Shown: positions 50,850 to 61,900, numbered from the stretch's first letter. The stretch: 64,000 nucleotides of DNA from Rhodovulum sp. P5 (GCF_002079305.1 NZ_CP015039.1:2501501-2565500); one strand, 5' to 3'. Numbers and translations are program-made. Notes: generated from the letters alone by a model not told the origin.

Positions 50850-53050
50850 CCTATAGCCTGATCGACCCGTCCGACAGCGTCCAGCGCCAGAACGAGAAGC
50901 TTCAGCAGATCGTCGAGGTCCTGATGAAGCGTGTCGAGCAAAGCACCGACGACAGCGGCGCGGCCTACGCCCAGTTCCAGCGGGTGGTGATGCTGGAGGA
51001 CGAGGTTCGCGACCGCACCCGCGACCTTGAACACGCGCTGGACCTGCTGAACCAGTCGAACGCCCAACTGGCGGAGGCCAACCGCGCGACCGAGGCCGCC
51101 CGGTCCGACCTCGCCAATGCGATCGAGACGATCCAGGAAGGCTTTGCGCTCTTTGACCGCAACGATGCGCTGGTTCTGTGCAACAGCCGCTTTTCCATGC
51201 AGCTTCCGGATGTGCGCGAAATCCTGCGCCCGGGCCTGTCTTTCCGCGCCTATGTAGAGGCCGTCAGCGAAAGCCAGTTCCTGTCGCTGCCCGCCGGGGA
51301 AACGCCTCGGGACTGGGCCACCCGCCGTCTGAACCGCCACCGCGACAGCCGCGTGGTGCTTAACGTGCGCCTGATCTGGAACCGCTGGGTGCAGATCAGC
51401 GAACACCACACCGGCGACGGGCAGACCGTCATCCTGCAGACCGACATCACCGACATCATGCGGCTGGAGCGGCGCGAGCGGGATCGGATGCTGGACGATC
51501 AGGCCCGGCTGATCCGCGCGACGCTCGACCACATCAATCAGGGGGTGTGCATCTTCGACACCAAGGCGCGGCTTGTGGGCTGGAACGGCAAGGTGGGCGA
51601 GATGCTGTCGATCCCGGTCAGCCAGTTCCGTTTCGGCGCCGATTTCGACCGGATCTTCGACCGGCTGATCAACGAGCTGCAATTCACGGCCGGGCTGGCG
51701 CCGGACAAGCTCCTGTCATGGGTGCATCAGGACGACCCGCGCCCGCCCTTGCGGTTCGAGATCCGGCGCGGCGATGCCATCATCCTGGATGTCTTTGCCG
51801 AGGAGATGCCGAACCGGGAATTCGTGATCTCCTTCAACGACGTGACCGCGCGGCGGCAAGCGGCCGAGGCGTTGCAGGACGCCAAGGCGTTTCTGGAACA
51901 GCGCGTCATGGAACGCACGCTGGAACTTGAAGATGCGCTGGCCGAGGCCGAGCGTGCCAATGCGTCCAAGTCGCGTTTCGTTGCCGCGGCAAGCCATGAC
52001 CTGTTGCAACCGCTGTCGGCGGCCAAGCTCTATGTCTCCTCGATTACCGATGACCTGGAAAAGCCTGCCCATGCCGAGGTTCTGCGCCGCACCGAACGCG
52101 CGCTGGAAAGCGTGGAGGACATCATCGGCGCGCTTTTGGATATCTCGACCCTGGACTCGGGGCAGGTGTCGATCGACCTTGCCCCGGTCGATGTGACAGA
52201 CCTGTTCGCCCATATCCACGCCGAATTCGCGGCCCATGCGGACCTGAAGGGGCTTGATCTGCGGATCCGTCCGCGCCCGGCCTTCATCCGGACGGATGCA
52301 CGCTATATTCGCCGGATCCTGCAAAACCTCGTTGCCAACGCCGTTCGATATACCGAGCGGGGCAGCGTTCTGGTCGGCGCGCGGCGGCGCGGCCGGTCGC
52401 TGCGTCTGGAGGTCTGGGATACCGGTCCGGGCATCGCGGAAGAGGATCAGGACACGATCTTTCGTGAGTTCCAGCGCCTGAACGCCCGCGCCTCGGCCAG
52501 CGAGGGGATGGGGCTGGGCCTTGCCATCGTGGAACGTGCCTGCGCGCGGCTGGGCCATCCCCTTGGCCTGTGGTCGCAGCCCGGACGGGGCAGCGGGTTC
52601 TTCGTGACCGTGCCGCTCGACCCCGGGCCGGGACCTGTGTCGGCGCGCTTGCCGGTTCAGCGGGCACCGGCCCATGACGTGGCCGGTCTGGCCGTCTTGC
52701 TGGTCGAAAACGACAGCGACATGCGGCGGGCCCTGTCGATGGTTCTTGAGCGGCGGGGGGTCAACCTTCTGTCCGTTGAGAACACGGCAGAGGCGCTGGC
52801 GCTGCTGGACGAAATCGCGCTGACACCCGACGCGATGCTGGTGGACTATCACCTTGACGGCGATGAGACCGGTGTCGAGGCGATCCGCGCGATCCGGGCC
52901 GTCTATGGCGCGATCCCGGCGCGCATTATCACCGCCAACCGCGCGCCAGAGGTGGCCGACGCCTGCCGCGCGGCGCAGATCGACCTCCTGCACAAGCCGC
53001 TCTCGACCGCCGAGGTGGAGGCCTTTCTGCACGCGGCTGCGCCCGCCTGA
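50846..53050 (+). CDS. Hybrid histidine kinase with PAS domains (NahK/ErcS'-like)
   Basis: A 734-residue cytoplasmic kinase without membrane helices. A coiled-coil start (about residues 10-85) is followed by two PAS-type domains (about 90-205 and 215-335), another helical linker, the HisKA dimerisation domain with phospho-acceptor His384 (AASHDLLQPL), a HATPase_c domain (NLVANAVRYT, DTGPGI, GMGLGLAIV) and a C-terminal receiver with Asp667 (MLVDYHLDG). Architecture and context match NahK/ErcS' kinases that pair with FIST proteins. The likely output is phosphorylation of the LuxR regulator two genes upstream, or of a phosphotransfer protein elsewhere. Confidence 0.92.
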   Translation: MTYSLIDPSDSVQRQNEKLQQIVEVLMKRVEQSTDDSGAAYAQFQRVVMLEDEVRDRTRDLEHALDLLNQSNAQLAEANRATEAARSDLANAIETIQEGFALFDRNDALVLCNSRFSMQLPDVREILRPGLSFRAYVEAVSESQFLSLPAGETPRDWATRRLNRHRDSRVVLNVRLIWNRWVQISEHHTGDGQTVILQTDITDIMRLERRERDRMLDDQARLIRATLDHINQGVCIFDTKARLVGWNGKVGEMLSIPVSQFRFGADFDRIFDRLINELQFTAGLAPDKLLSWVHQDDPRPPLRFEIRRGDAIILDVFAEEMPNREFVISFNDVTARRQAAEALQDAKAFLEQRVMERTLELEDALAEAERANASKSRFVAAASHDLLQPLSAAKLYVSSITDDLEKPAHAEVLRRTERALESVEDIIGALLDISTLDSGQVSIDLAPVDVTDLFAHIHAEFAAHADLKGLDLRIRPRPAFIRTDARYIRRILQNLVANAVRYTERGSVLVGARRRGRSLRLEVWDTGPGIAEEDQDTIFREFQRLNARASASEGMGLGLAIVERACARLGHPLGLWSQPGRGSGFFVTVPLDPGPGPVSARLPVQRAPAHDVAGLAVLLVENDSDMRRALSMVLERRGVNLLSVENTAEALALLDEIALTPDAMLVDYHLDGDETGVEAIRAIRAVYGAIPARIITANRAPEVADACRAAQIDLLHKPLSTAEVEAFLHAAAPA

Positions 53051-53150
53051 CGGCGACGGGATGGCGACGAGGACGACCGATTTCCCTTGAACTGCGGTGA
53101 GAGTTCGCTTGTGCTTTGCATATGGGTAGCCAGCAAGGGGGCATGGTATC

Positions 53151-53819
53151 GTGAAAGGCCGCAGTTTCGCCGTCATCGGCCTTGGCACCTTCGGAAGCAC
53201 AGTGGCCAGCGAACTTGCCCGGTTCGGCAATCCTGTGCTCGGCATCGACACCCAGGAACGCACGCTGTCCCGCCTTGCGGAGGTTCTGACCGAGGCGATC
53301 ATCGCCGATGGCCGGGATGAGGTCGCCCTGCGCGAGGCAGGGGTGCAGAACTACGACGTCGCTGTCATCGCCATCGGCGAGGACCTTGAGGCGAACATCC
53401 TGTGCACGATGAACGTCAAGCTGCTGGGGGTGGAGACGATCTGGGTCAAGGCGATGAGCCGCACCCATCACCGAATCCTGTCAAAATTGGGCGTCGATCG
53501 CGTTGTCCTGCCAGAGCAGGAGGTCGGACAGCACATCGCGCAGATGCTGCACAACCCGATGGTGCGCGACTATGTCAGTCTCGGCAACGGGTATCACGTC
53601 GTCGAACTGATCGTTCCCGAGGGGCTGGAAGGCCAGACCGTTGCCGACCAGAAGCTTGCCGATGACTACGACCTCAGGGCGCTGGGCGCGATGCGGGAAA
53701 GCAGCTTTCTGTCCTGCGAAGACGGCGGGCTTGTGCTGAAGACGGCCGACAAGCTGCTGCTTTTGGGGCGGTCGTCGGATTTGCGCCGGTTCGCGGATGA
53801 CCGGCGGACGAAAGCCTAG
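53151..53819 (+). CDS. K+ uptake regulatory subunit, TrkA/KtrA family
   Basis: A 222-residue cytoplasmic RCK protein: N-terminal Rossmann domain with GLGTFGSTVASEL and acidic GID at the end of strand two for NAD(H)/ATP binding, and a C-terminal TrkA_C domain (about residues 135-220). With one RCK unit it is KtrA/KtrC-like in size. It gates the channel protein encoded three bases downstream. The GTG start at 53151 opens the family sequence KGRSFAVIGLG. Confidence 0.92.
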   Translation: MKGRSFAVIGLGTFGSTVASELARFGNPVLGIDTQERTLSRLAEVLTEAIIADGRDEVALREAGVQNYDVAVIAIGEDLEANILCTMNVKLLGVETIWVKAMSRTHHRILSKLGVDRVVLPEQEVGQHIAQMLHNPMVRDYVSLGNGYHVVELIVPEGLEGQTVADQKLADDYDLRALGAMRESSFLSCEDGGLVLKTADKLLLLGRSSDLRRFADDRRTKA

Positions 53820-53822
53820 GCA

Positions 53823-55160
53823 ATGGTGCAGGCGCGCAAGCGGCGGGCGCCGCCTTTCATGCCGCCGCCCCTGGCGCTGATCCTCGTTTATGCCGCGTCG
53901 ATCGTTCTTGGTACCCTGCTGTTGAAGCTACCCCTTGCCGCGCGGGTGCCGATCTCTTGGTCGGACGCGGCCTTTACCGCGACGTCCGCCGTGACCGTGA
54001 CCGGTCTGTCGGTGATCGACACCGGCAGCGTGCTGACGCTGTTCGGGCAGGCGGTGCTGTTGTTGCTGATACAGGTGGGCGGGCTTGGGCTGATGACCTT
54101 TGCCGTGCTGATCCTGACCATGCTGGGCCTGACGGTGGGCGTGACCCATCGCCAGTATCTGCGCGAGGATCTGAACCAGACCTCGGTCTCGGGGCTGCTG
54201 CGCCTCGTGCGCACGATCATCGGCTTCGTTCTGGTGTGCGAGCTTGTCGGGGCCGGGCTGCTGACGCTTGTCTTCGTGCCGCATCTGGGCTGGGCCGACG
54301 GGCTTTGGGCCAGCCTCTTTCACGCGGTTTCGGCCTTCAACAACGCAGGCTTTGCGCTTTTCCCCGACAGCCTGTCGGGCTGGGTCGGCGATCCTTTGGT
54401 GAACCTCGTCATTCCGGCGCTGTTGATCCTTGGCGGGCTTGGCTTCACGGTCGTGGCCGACCTGCGCCGCATCGGGGGCTGGCGGGGCCTGACCGTGCAC
54501 GGCAAGCTGATGCTGGTCGGCACCGCCGGGCTGCTCGTCTGGTCGACGGTCAGTTTCGCCGCGCTGGAATGGACGAACCCCGCCACGCTGGGACAATTCG
54601 AAAGCCCGGCCACGCGGGCGCTGGCAAGCTGGTTTCAGGCGGCCACCACCCGGACCGCGGGGTTCAACACCGTCGACATCGCAGAGCTGGAAAACGGCAC
54701 CACATTGATGTTCATGACGCTGATGGTGATCGGTGCGGGCTCGACCTCGACCGGGGGCGGGATCAAGGTGACGACCTTCATCGTGCTGTTGCTGACCACC
54801 GCCGCGGTGTTTCGCCGTCGCCCCAGCGTCGACGTGTTTGGCCGCCGGCTGGGGCATGACCAGATCATGAAGGTTCTGGCCCTGGCGATGGTCAGCGTTC
54901 TGGCGATCCTGATCGCGCTCTTCACCCTGCTGTTGTTTCACGAGGGCGATTTCCTCGATCTCGCGTTCGAGACGGTTTCGGCCTTCGGAACCGTGGGGCT
55001 GTCGCGCGGCGTCACCGGCGATCTGGACGCGGCGGGCCGGATCGTGATCATGGCGATCATGTTCATGGGCCGCGTCGGTCCGTTGACCTTCGGTTTCCTG
55101 CTGGCGGTACGGCGCCGGCGGCGCATCGCCTATCCCGAAGGCACGGTCTATCTGGGCTAG
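53823..55160 (+). CDS. K+ uptake channel subunit, TrkH/KtrB family
   Basis: A 445-residue membrane protein with the fourfold M1-P-M2 plan. The four selectivity-filter loops, each with its conserved Gly, are TVTGLSV, NNAGFAL, RTAGFNT and GTVGLSR. It allows K+ entry, probably coupled to Na+, under control of the RCK protein encoded upstream. The two genes form an operon that follows the kinase gene after 100 bases but has no obvious link to alcohol oxidation. Confidence 0.94.
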   Translation: MVQARKRRAPPFMPPPLALILVYAASIVLGTLLLKLPLAARVPISWSDAAFTATSAVTVTGLSVIDTGSVLTLFGQAVLLLLIQVGGLGLMTFAVLILTMLGLTVGVTHRQYLREDLNQTSVSGLLRLVRTIIGFVLVCELVGAGLLTLVFVPHLGWADGLWASLFHAVSAFNNAGFALFPDSLSGWVGDPLVNLVIPALLILGGLGFTVVADLRRIGGWRGLTVHGKLMLVGTAGLLVWSTVSFAALEWTNPATLGQFESPATRALASWFQAATTRTAGFNTVDIAELENGTTLMFMTLMVIGAGSTSTGGGIKVTTFIVLLLTTAAVFRRRPSVDVFGRRLGHDQIMKVLALAMVSVLAILIALFTLLLFHEGDFLDLAFETVSAFGTVGLSRGVTGDLDAAGRIVIMAIMFMGRVGPLTFGFLLAVRRRRRIAYPEGTVYLG

Positions 55161-55355
55161 AACCCGCGCGATCCACAAGATCCGGGCGCGTGTTCATGGA
55201 TTCTTCGCAGATCCCCCCTACGTTAAGAGTGTCGAAACGATACCGCCTTCCGGGCCGTCGGGGCTTGGGGGCGGTTCGGACGACATGAACGACCAAAACT
55301 GCCGGTCCGCGAACGATCCGGTTCGCCCCGGCCAAAAAAGACAGGAAAGAACAAA

Positions 55356-55604
55356 ATGGCTCTTCACTTTACACATATCGACGAAACCCGGGCGAAGGGC
55401 GTCATCGACGACGTCCATGCCTTTGACATCGTGACCAATGACGGCGGCGCCACCGGGCAAATCCATACCTGGAAAAAGGTCCTGGCCGACCGCGCCGTGG
55501 ACACCGTGGCCGACATGCGGTCGCTGACCTATGAACTGGTGGCGTTTTACCGCAACGAACAGCGCAGCCGGTATATTGCCGCGCGTCCGTTTTCGGGCCG
55601 ATAG
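55356..55604 (+). CDS. Hypothetical 82-residue protein
   Basis: I do not recognise this small soluble protein. It starts MALHFTHIDETRAKGV and is charged, without Cys, signal peptide or membrane helix. ACAGGAAAG ahead of the ATG at 55356 is a good ribosome site, and codon use is like that of the neighbours. It stands alone, with about 195 bases before it and 264 after it in which I see no other gene. Low-molecular-weight stress or regulatory protein is a guess. Confidence 0.55.
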   Translation: MALHFTHIDETRAKGVIDDVHAFDIVTNDGGATGQIHTWKKVLADRAVDTVADMRSLTYELVAFYRNEQRSRYIAARPFSGR

Positions 55605-55868
55605 GGGCCCTGTACGGCCTTCGGGCGGCACGCAGCACATTCCCAGCATCGCAAGCAGCGCAAAGGGCACAGCCAGTGGTGGCGACGCCCTGCCCGGGCA
55701 GTCCTGCAAGCCGCCGATTTGGGGCATGCCTCTGCTGACGGCGCTGCGTGACGCCCCGCTGCATGCACGGCAATTTACGTACTGGCCCCACAAAACACAC
55801 TCTGTTGCCCGCTCTTCGCCCCACCTCTGAAGAAGATCCTTCCTCATCAATGAGAGGGAACCGAGAGG

Positions 55869-57617
55869 ATGGAACGCCGGGACAGAGGTTTGCACCGAAA
55901 CGTCAGGGGCTTTCTGCACCGCGAAGACGGGTCCATCGTCGTCTTCGCGCTTTTCGTCTTCGTGGCGATGGTGATCGCCGGGGGTATGGCCGTCGATCTG
56001 TTGCGCGCGGAAGATCAAAGAACACGCCTTCAGGCCACGCTTGACCGTGCGGTTCTGGCAGCGGCGGATCTTGACCAGACCGGCGACACCGAGGCGATCA
56101 CGGAAATTGTCTATGACTATTTCCGGCGCGAAGGGCTGGCCGATCACCTGGTCGATGTGCGCGTAAAACCGGACATCGCCGGGCGGACGGTGGGCGCGTC
56201 GGCGTCGTTCAGGCTGGACACGTTCTTTCTGCGCATGGTCGGGGTCGACGAGGTGTCCTCTGGCGTGGCCGGCGTCGCGCAGGAGTTCATACCCAACCGT
56301 GAAATCTCCCTCGTCATCGACATTTCCGGATCGATGCGCTGGGACGACCGGATGACCCGGCTGAAGCCCGCGGCCAAGACATTCGTCAAGACGGTGCTTG
56401 ACCCGACCGAAAACGCGCGCGTTTCGATCAACGTCATCCCCTATGCCGGGCAGGTCAATCCGGGCCCAGAGATGTTCGACTACCTTGGCGGGGTGCGACA
56501 GGGCGGTGGAAACTATTTCGAGGAATGGCCGCAGGACATTTCCAACATCGTCACCTATTTCGACACCGATGACGACGGCCTCATCGACATCATGGCGAAG
56601 GTCGAGGATTTCCCCGACGCCGGACAGCCGGGCCATATCAGCAACGATGCGGATGCGTTCTTCAGCCAGATGGTTGAGGGTATCGTGGAGTCCGCCGGGG
56701 GCGTGCTGGACGGTGCCAGCGTGATCGGTGCCTCGATCAAGGGCGGCGTGCAAAGCGATGCCTATTTTGCCATTGCCGACAATAGCAACGGCGATGCGCC
56801 CGACATCGGGCCGACATGGAACACGGGCGGCGCGCCCAAGGGCATCACCGAAATCGATACGCTTTCCTACGGCGAACTCGACCTGACCGGGCCGCTTGTC
56901 GGCGGGTCCTGCCTTGAACTCGGTCAGGGCGATTTCGACGGCACCGGTCTCCCGGCGGCGGGGTCCTATGCGCAGACGCCGCTGTTCATGAAATGGGCCA
57001 TTGCGGCGGACGTGATGGACTGGGGGTGGTGCCCGCAGGACGACACCGCGATTCAGTACGCCCAGAATGATCTGGAAACGATCGGCGACTATATCGACGC
57101 GCTGCGGATGCATGACGGAACGGGCACCCATTACGCCATGAAATACGCGCTGGCCCTGCTCGATCCCTCATCGCTGCCCGCGCTGGCGCATCTGGGGGCG
57201 CAGGGGCTTGTGCCCGATGACTATTCGGGTGTGCGCCCTGCCGCATGGCATGCGGACCAGACCGCGAAATTCATCGTTCTGATGACCGACGGGCAGATTA
57301 CCGACCAGTACCGGCCGAAAGACCCGACAACCCCCCTGAATGCGACTGTCGAACTCGACCGGCAAAGCGGCAGCGTGACCAACACGCTGAGCGGGCGGGC
57401 CGACAACCTCGCGAACTTCTACGCGACCTGTCAGGCGGCCAAGGACAAGGGCGTCACGATCTTCACCATCGCCTATGAAGCGCCCGCCGATGCGAAGACA
57501 GAGATGCGGACCTGCGCCACCTCTGAATCGCATTTCTTCGATGCCAATACCTCTAACATCGCGTCCGTCTATTCCGCCATCGCCGGAAAGATCAACGCGC
57601 TGAGGTTGATCCATTGA
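55869..57617 (+). CDS. TadG-like pilus assembly protein with von Willebrand A domain
   Basis: A 582-residue protein. The N terminus has the TadG/TadE-type processed segment (FLHREDGSIVVFALFVFVAMVIAGG split here), a single membrane helix at about residues 24-43. A VWA domain follows from about residue 145, with the metal-site motif DISGSM (about 152-157). The C-terminal part continues the VWA fold (VLMTDGQITDQY, TIFTIAYE). TadG-type proteins are minor components of Flp/Tad pili. The main tad genes are not in this window. The stop codon overlaps the start of the next gene (TGATG). Confidence 0.85.
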   Translation: MERRDRGLHRNVRGFLHREDGSIVVFALFVFVAMVIAGGMAVDLLRAEDQRTRLQATLDRAVLAAADLDQTGDTEAITEIVYDYFRREGLADHLVDVRVKPDIAGRTVGASASFRLDTFFLRMVGVDEVSSGVAGVAQEFIPNREISLVIDISGSMRWDDRMTRLKPAAKTFVKTVLDPTENARVSINVIPYAGQVNPGPEMFDYLGGVRQGGGNYFEEWPQDISNIVTYFDTDDDGLIDIMAKVEDFPDAGQPGHISNDADAFFSQMVEGIVESAGGVLDGASVIGASIKGGVQSDAYFAIADNSNGDAPDIGPTWNTGGAPKGITEIDTLSYGELDLTGPLVGGSCLELGQGDFDGTGLPAAGSYAQTPLFMKWAIAADVMDWGWCPQDDTAIQYAQNDLETIGDYIDALRMHDGTGTHYAMKYALALLDPSSLPALAHLGAQGLVPDDYSGVRPAAWHADQTAKFIVLMTDGQITDQYRPKDPTTPLNATVELDRQSGSVTNTLSGRADNLANFYATCQAAKDKGVTIFTIAYEAPADAKTEMRTCATSESHFFDANTSNIASVYSAIAGKINALRLIH

Positions 57618-58159
57618 TGCGCGGCTTTCCCGGACATCTTCGGCGTTTCGGACGGGAGGAAGCCGGGTCATCAACGGTCGAGGTGGTGATCCTGCTGCCG
57701 ATCCTGTTGTCGATCCTGTTGATGGCCGTGGAACTGGGGATCCTCGATGTGCGGCATGTGATGCTGTCGCGGGCGACGGATCTGGCCGTGCGGGAAATCC
57801 GCATCGGGGCTGGCGCGACACCGGATTTCGAAACCTTCCGGTCGCGGATCTGCGACTTCGCGATGGCCATTCCGAATTGCGAAGAGGTCATCCGTGTCGA
57901 GATGCGCTCTCTGCCGCCATCGCAATGGGCGACGATGACCCGCGATGCCATGTGTATCGACCGGGCGGAAGACATCGACCCCGCCGATAATTTCACCCAT
58001 GGCGGCGAGAACGAGTTGATGTTCATCCGCGTCTGCGCGCTGTTCGATCCGGTCTTCCCCACGGCCATGCTGGGACATGCGCTGCCGAAGAACGCCGATG
58101 GCGAATACGGGTTGGTCGTCACCAGCGCCTTCGTCAACGAACCGGATGATGCGACATGA
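57617..58159 (+). CDS. TadE-like pseudopilin
   Basis: A 180-residue protein with the TadE signature at the N terminus: basic residues, then EEAGSSTVEVVILLPILLSI with the processing-type Glu and a membrane helix at about residues 21-41. The remainder is periplasmic with several cysteines that may pair. The ATG at 57617 shares a base with the TadG-like stop; an in-frame TTG three bases earlier is less likely. It overlaps the next gene by four bases. Confidence 0.85.
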   Translation: MRGFPGHLRRFGREEAGSSTVEVVILLPILLSILLMAVELGILDVRHVMLSRATDLAVREIRIGAGATPDFETFRSRICDFAMAIPNCEEVIRVEMRSLPPSQWATMTRDAMCIDRAEDIDPADNFTHGGENELMFIRVCALFDPVFPTAMLGHALPKNADGEYGLVVTSAFVNEPDDAT

Positions 58160-58728
58160 AAAGGCGCGTATTCTCCGGCTTTCGCAGCGATGAAGACGGC
58201 AGCATGGCGGTGGAATTCGTCCTGATGCTGCCAATGCTGATCTGGGCGCTTGGGGCGCTTTATGTCTATGTGGCGGTGTTTCAGGTTCGGGAAACGGCGA
58301 CAAAGGCCACCTATACCATCGCCGATCTTTATTCCCGCCAGACCGATCCGGTGGACCAGAGCTTCGTCGACCAGACGGGAAATGTTCTGGCCTTCCTTGC
58401 CGGGCAGGGGGCGTCGCCGGCGATGCGCGTTTCGGTCATTCACTGTGCTGCTGATTGCGACATGCCCGACCGAACGCTGGCGCTGGACTGGTCGGCCGGG
58501 ACCACGGGCGTTGCGGGCCTGACCGAGGCGGCGCTTGGCGCAAGCGGCATCGCGGCACGGGTGCCGACAATCGGGCTGGGCGACAGGGTGATCGTGGTCG
58601 AAACCAGGTTTCCCTTTGTGCCGCCGCTGGGCTTCGGGCTGCCGCCCCAACTGTTCGAGACGATGATGATCACGCCGCCGCGATTTGCCCCGCAACTGTG
58701 CTGGGAAACCTGCGCGAGTGGGGGTTAG
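58156..58728 (+). CDS. TadE/TadF-like pseudopilin
   Basis: A 190-residue protein with the same plan as its upstream neighbour: short basic start, EDGSMAVEFVLMLPMLIWA with the TadE-type Glu, one membrane helix (about residues 18-40), then a periplasmic domain. It begins in an ATGA overlap, so the three pilus-type genes are one translationally coupled operon, TadG-E-F-like. Confidence 0.83.
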   Translation: MKRRVFSGFRSDEDGSMAVEFVLMLPMLIWALGALYVYVAVFQVRETATKATYTIADLYSRQTDPVDQSFVDQTGNVLAFLAGQGASPAMRVSVIHCAADCDMPDRTLALDWSAGTTGVAGLTEAALGASGIAARVPTIGLGDRVIVVETRFPFVPPLGFGLPPQLFETMMITPPRFAPQLCWETCASGG

Positions 58729-58951
58729 AGCTGAACGCCCGCGGGGCGCATGGTGGCCGCCCTTCTGCGATGACCGGCCGTGTTCGCGTCGCTCTCGCAC
58801 AACGGTTTGCGCCGCGGCCCCAGTGCCCCGCCGATATCGACAGTTTTCGCTATTTCCAGGGTTCTCGCTGCGCGGGCCGGGGAATTCTTAATCCTCTTTT
58901 TCTTGGTTCCAGCCACAAAAGTCAGAGTCCTTCGAAAAGCCAGGATCCGCA

Positions 58952-61900
58952 ATGAAGGCGAGCATCTCGCGCACTATTGTTTCGGCAGTGATCGCGGCGG
59001 CGGTCATCGGTCTGGTTCTGGGTATGGTGCAGCACCAGCACACCCTGAAGAAGGCCGTGGCCGATGTGCGCGCCGACACCTATGCCGCGACGGACCAGAT
59101 CGAACTCTTGCTGCGCAGTTTGCGGCTGTCGGCGGAGACCGTGGCCGATCGTCTGGACACGGGCGATCTTGCGACCAGCGGCCAGCCCGCGATGGAGGCC
59201 ATCCGGAAAGAGAATATCGGTCTGAACGCAGTTCTTGTGATCGACGCGGATGGAATTGTCGTCGATGAGTTGTTCCCCGGCGGCACGGCGCTGGGGCTGG
59301 ATGTATCAGACCGGGCCTATTTCCGTGTGCACCGGGATGGAGAGGTTCACAGCCACTATATGGGTGCCCCGATCCGGAACCGTTTCAATGGCGCGTGGAG
59401 CCTTCCGGTCAGCGTCGCGGTCCGCGATAGCAGCGGGGCATTTGCCGGGGTGGTCACGGTCGGCGTTCTGCAGGACTTCTTTGCGCAACTGAAGACGTAT
59501 CTGTCGGCGGACGACAGCGAGATCTATTTCCGCGTGCGCCCGAATGGCGCGTTCATCGCGTTGTCCGGGGAAGCGGGGGCGCAGGACTTCGCAAAGGGCA
59601 TCGCGGATGTCTTGGGGGGCGATACGGTTCGGGGCGAGGTTGGGGCCGGTGTGACGCGGCTGAACCTTGCCGGGGGGACGGCCTTTCTGCGCGAAAGCCC
59701 CTCTGGCCTGTTCGACGTCGTGGTCGTGCGCCCTGACGCGGGCTTGCAGGCCAGTGCGCTTGCCGCGGGGGTTTGGGCGGGCCTCGGCGCCTTCCTGCTT
59801 GCCGCGATTGTGCTGTTGGCCGCCGTCGCCCTGCGGTGGTCGGGGGCGCAGGCGCGGCAGGCGGCAGAGGACACCCGCGTCGCGCTGGACCGGCTGAACC
59901 GGCTGGCGGACAATACGCCCGGCGTTCTGAGCGAGTTCACGATTTCCGAGACCGGCGAGATCGACTTTGTCTATTTCAGCGCAAAGATGCCTGCGATGAT
60001 GGGGATCACGGCCGACGCGCTGATGGCCGATGGACGGGCGATCGTCAGCCGTGTGCCCGAAGACGATGTCGGAGAGATCTTCGATGCGTTCGAACGAACG
60101 GCGCGGGATTTGAAGACCCTGACCTTCCGGCACCGCGTGCTTCACCCCGAAACCGGATTGCGGTGGATCCTTGCCACATGCTCGCCCGAACGTGCCGCGA
60201 ACGGCACGATCCGGTATTTCGCAAGCAATGTCGACATTACCGATCAGGTGGAGGCCGAGCGGCGCCTTGCCGAGGCCGGGGAAGCGCTGCGGATCGCCCA
60301 TGAACGTCTGAACACGCTCAACAACAACTCTGCCACGGCGCTGTTCGAGTACCGGATTTCTGCCGAGGGCGAGATCGACGTGCCCTATTTCAGCGACAAG
60401 CTGCCAGAGATCACCGGCGTGTCACGGGCCGAGATCGAGGCGGACGGCGCCGCATTCGAACGCCATGTCCACCCCGATGATTTTTTCGGTGTTCATGCGA
60501 CCCTGGAAAAGGCCGGACGCGACCTGACGCCGGTGACCTTCAAGCACCGGCTGAACCACCCCACCAACGGCCTGCGCTGGGTTCTGGCCTCGGTCACGCC
60601 CAGTGCGCAGCCCGACGGGGCCATCGTGTTCTACAGCAGCATGCTGGACATCACCGACCAGATGTCGGCCGAGGAGCGCGCAGCGCAAGCGGGCGAAGAA
60701 CTGAAACGCGCCCATGAACAGTTGAACTCGGTCGCCAATGTGGCGCCCGTGGGGATCTACCAGTTCCGGCTGTGTCCCGACGGGACGGGCGACTTTCCCT
60801 ATACCAGCGGCCGGTTCGAGGAGCTTGTCGGCTATACGCGCGAGGAGATCGCCGAAATCAGGCTGGGCGTGTTCGACCGTATCCTGCCGGAAGACCGCGA
60901 GCGGGTGCTGGCGACGACCGTTGAAAGTGCCCGAACGCTTGAACCCTGGGCAGAACGCTTCCGCGTTCAGCATCCCGACCGCGGCGTGATCTGGTTGTCG
61001 GCGTCCTCGATCCCGCGGCGGGCAAAGGACGGGTCGGCCATCTTCGCGGGTGCCCTGCTGGATGTGACCGCGGATGTGGAGCGCGAGGAAGAACTCCGCC
61101 GGGCCCACCGGGTGACCGAGGAGATGCGGGCCGAGAACGAAAGGCAGGCGCTCCATGACGGGCTGACCGGTCTGCCGAACCGGCGCCACTATGACAAGAC
61201 ATTGGACGAGCGTCTGCACAGCGCGCGGGGCGACGGGCCACAGGACTGTGTGCTGATCCGCATCGACCTGGACCATTTCAAATACGTCAACGACACGCTG
61301 GGCCACGAGGCCGGCGATCTGGTGCTGATGCGTGTGGCGGATGTATTGCGCGATTGTCTGCGTGGCAGCGATTTCGCCGCTCGTATCGGCGGGGACGAGT
61401 TCACGGTGCTCATGGCGCCGGGGGCGTCCGAGGCGGATGCCATCGCGCTTGTCGAACGTATCCGCGCGCAGATCGAGGTGCCGCTTCTCTACGAAGGCCG
61501 CCAATGCCGCTTTGGCGCGAGCTTTGGCGTCGCCCATATCGCTGAACTCGCCCAGGTCGGCGAGGATATCCAGATGTTCGCCGACGCCGCGCTCTACCGG
61601 GCCAAGGAAGGCGGGCGAAACAGGTCAGAGCTTTTCACGCCCGATCTGCACCGCCAGATCCAGCACGATCGCCGCCTGGCTGTCGAGATTCACGAGGCTC
61701 TGGACAACGACCAGTTCGTGCCTTTCTTCCAGCCGCAGGTCGCGGCGGAGGGTGGCCGGCTGGTGGGTGTTGAAACGCTGCTGCGCTGGAACCATCCAAC
61801 CGACGGCCTGCTGGCCCCCGATGCCTTCATGAACGTGGCGGAGCAGTTGCGGCTGGTCGCCGATATCGACCGGATCATGATGGAGAAATCCCGCGATGCG

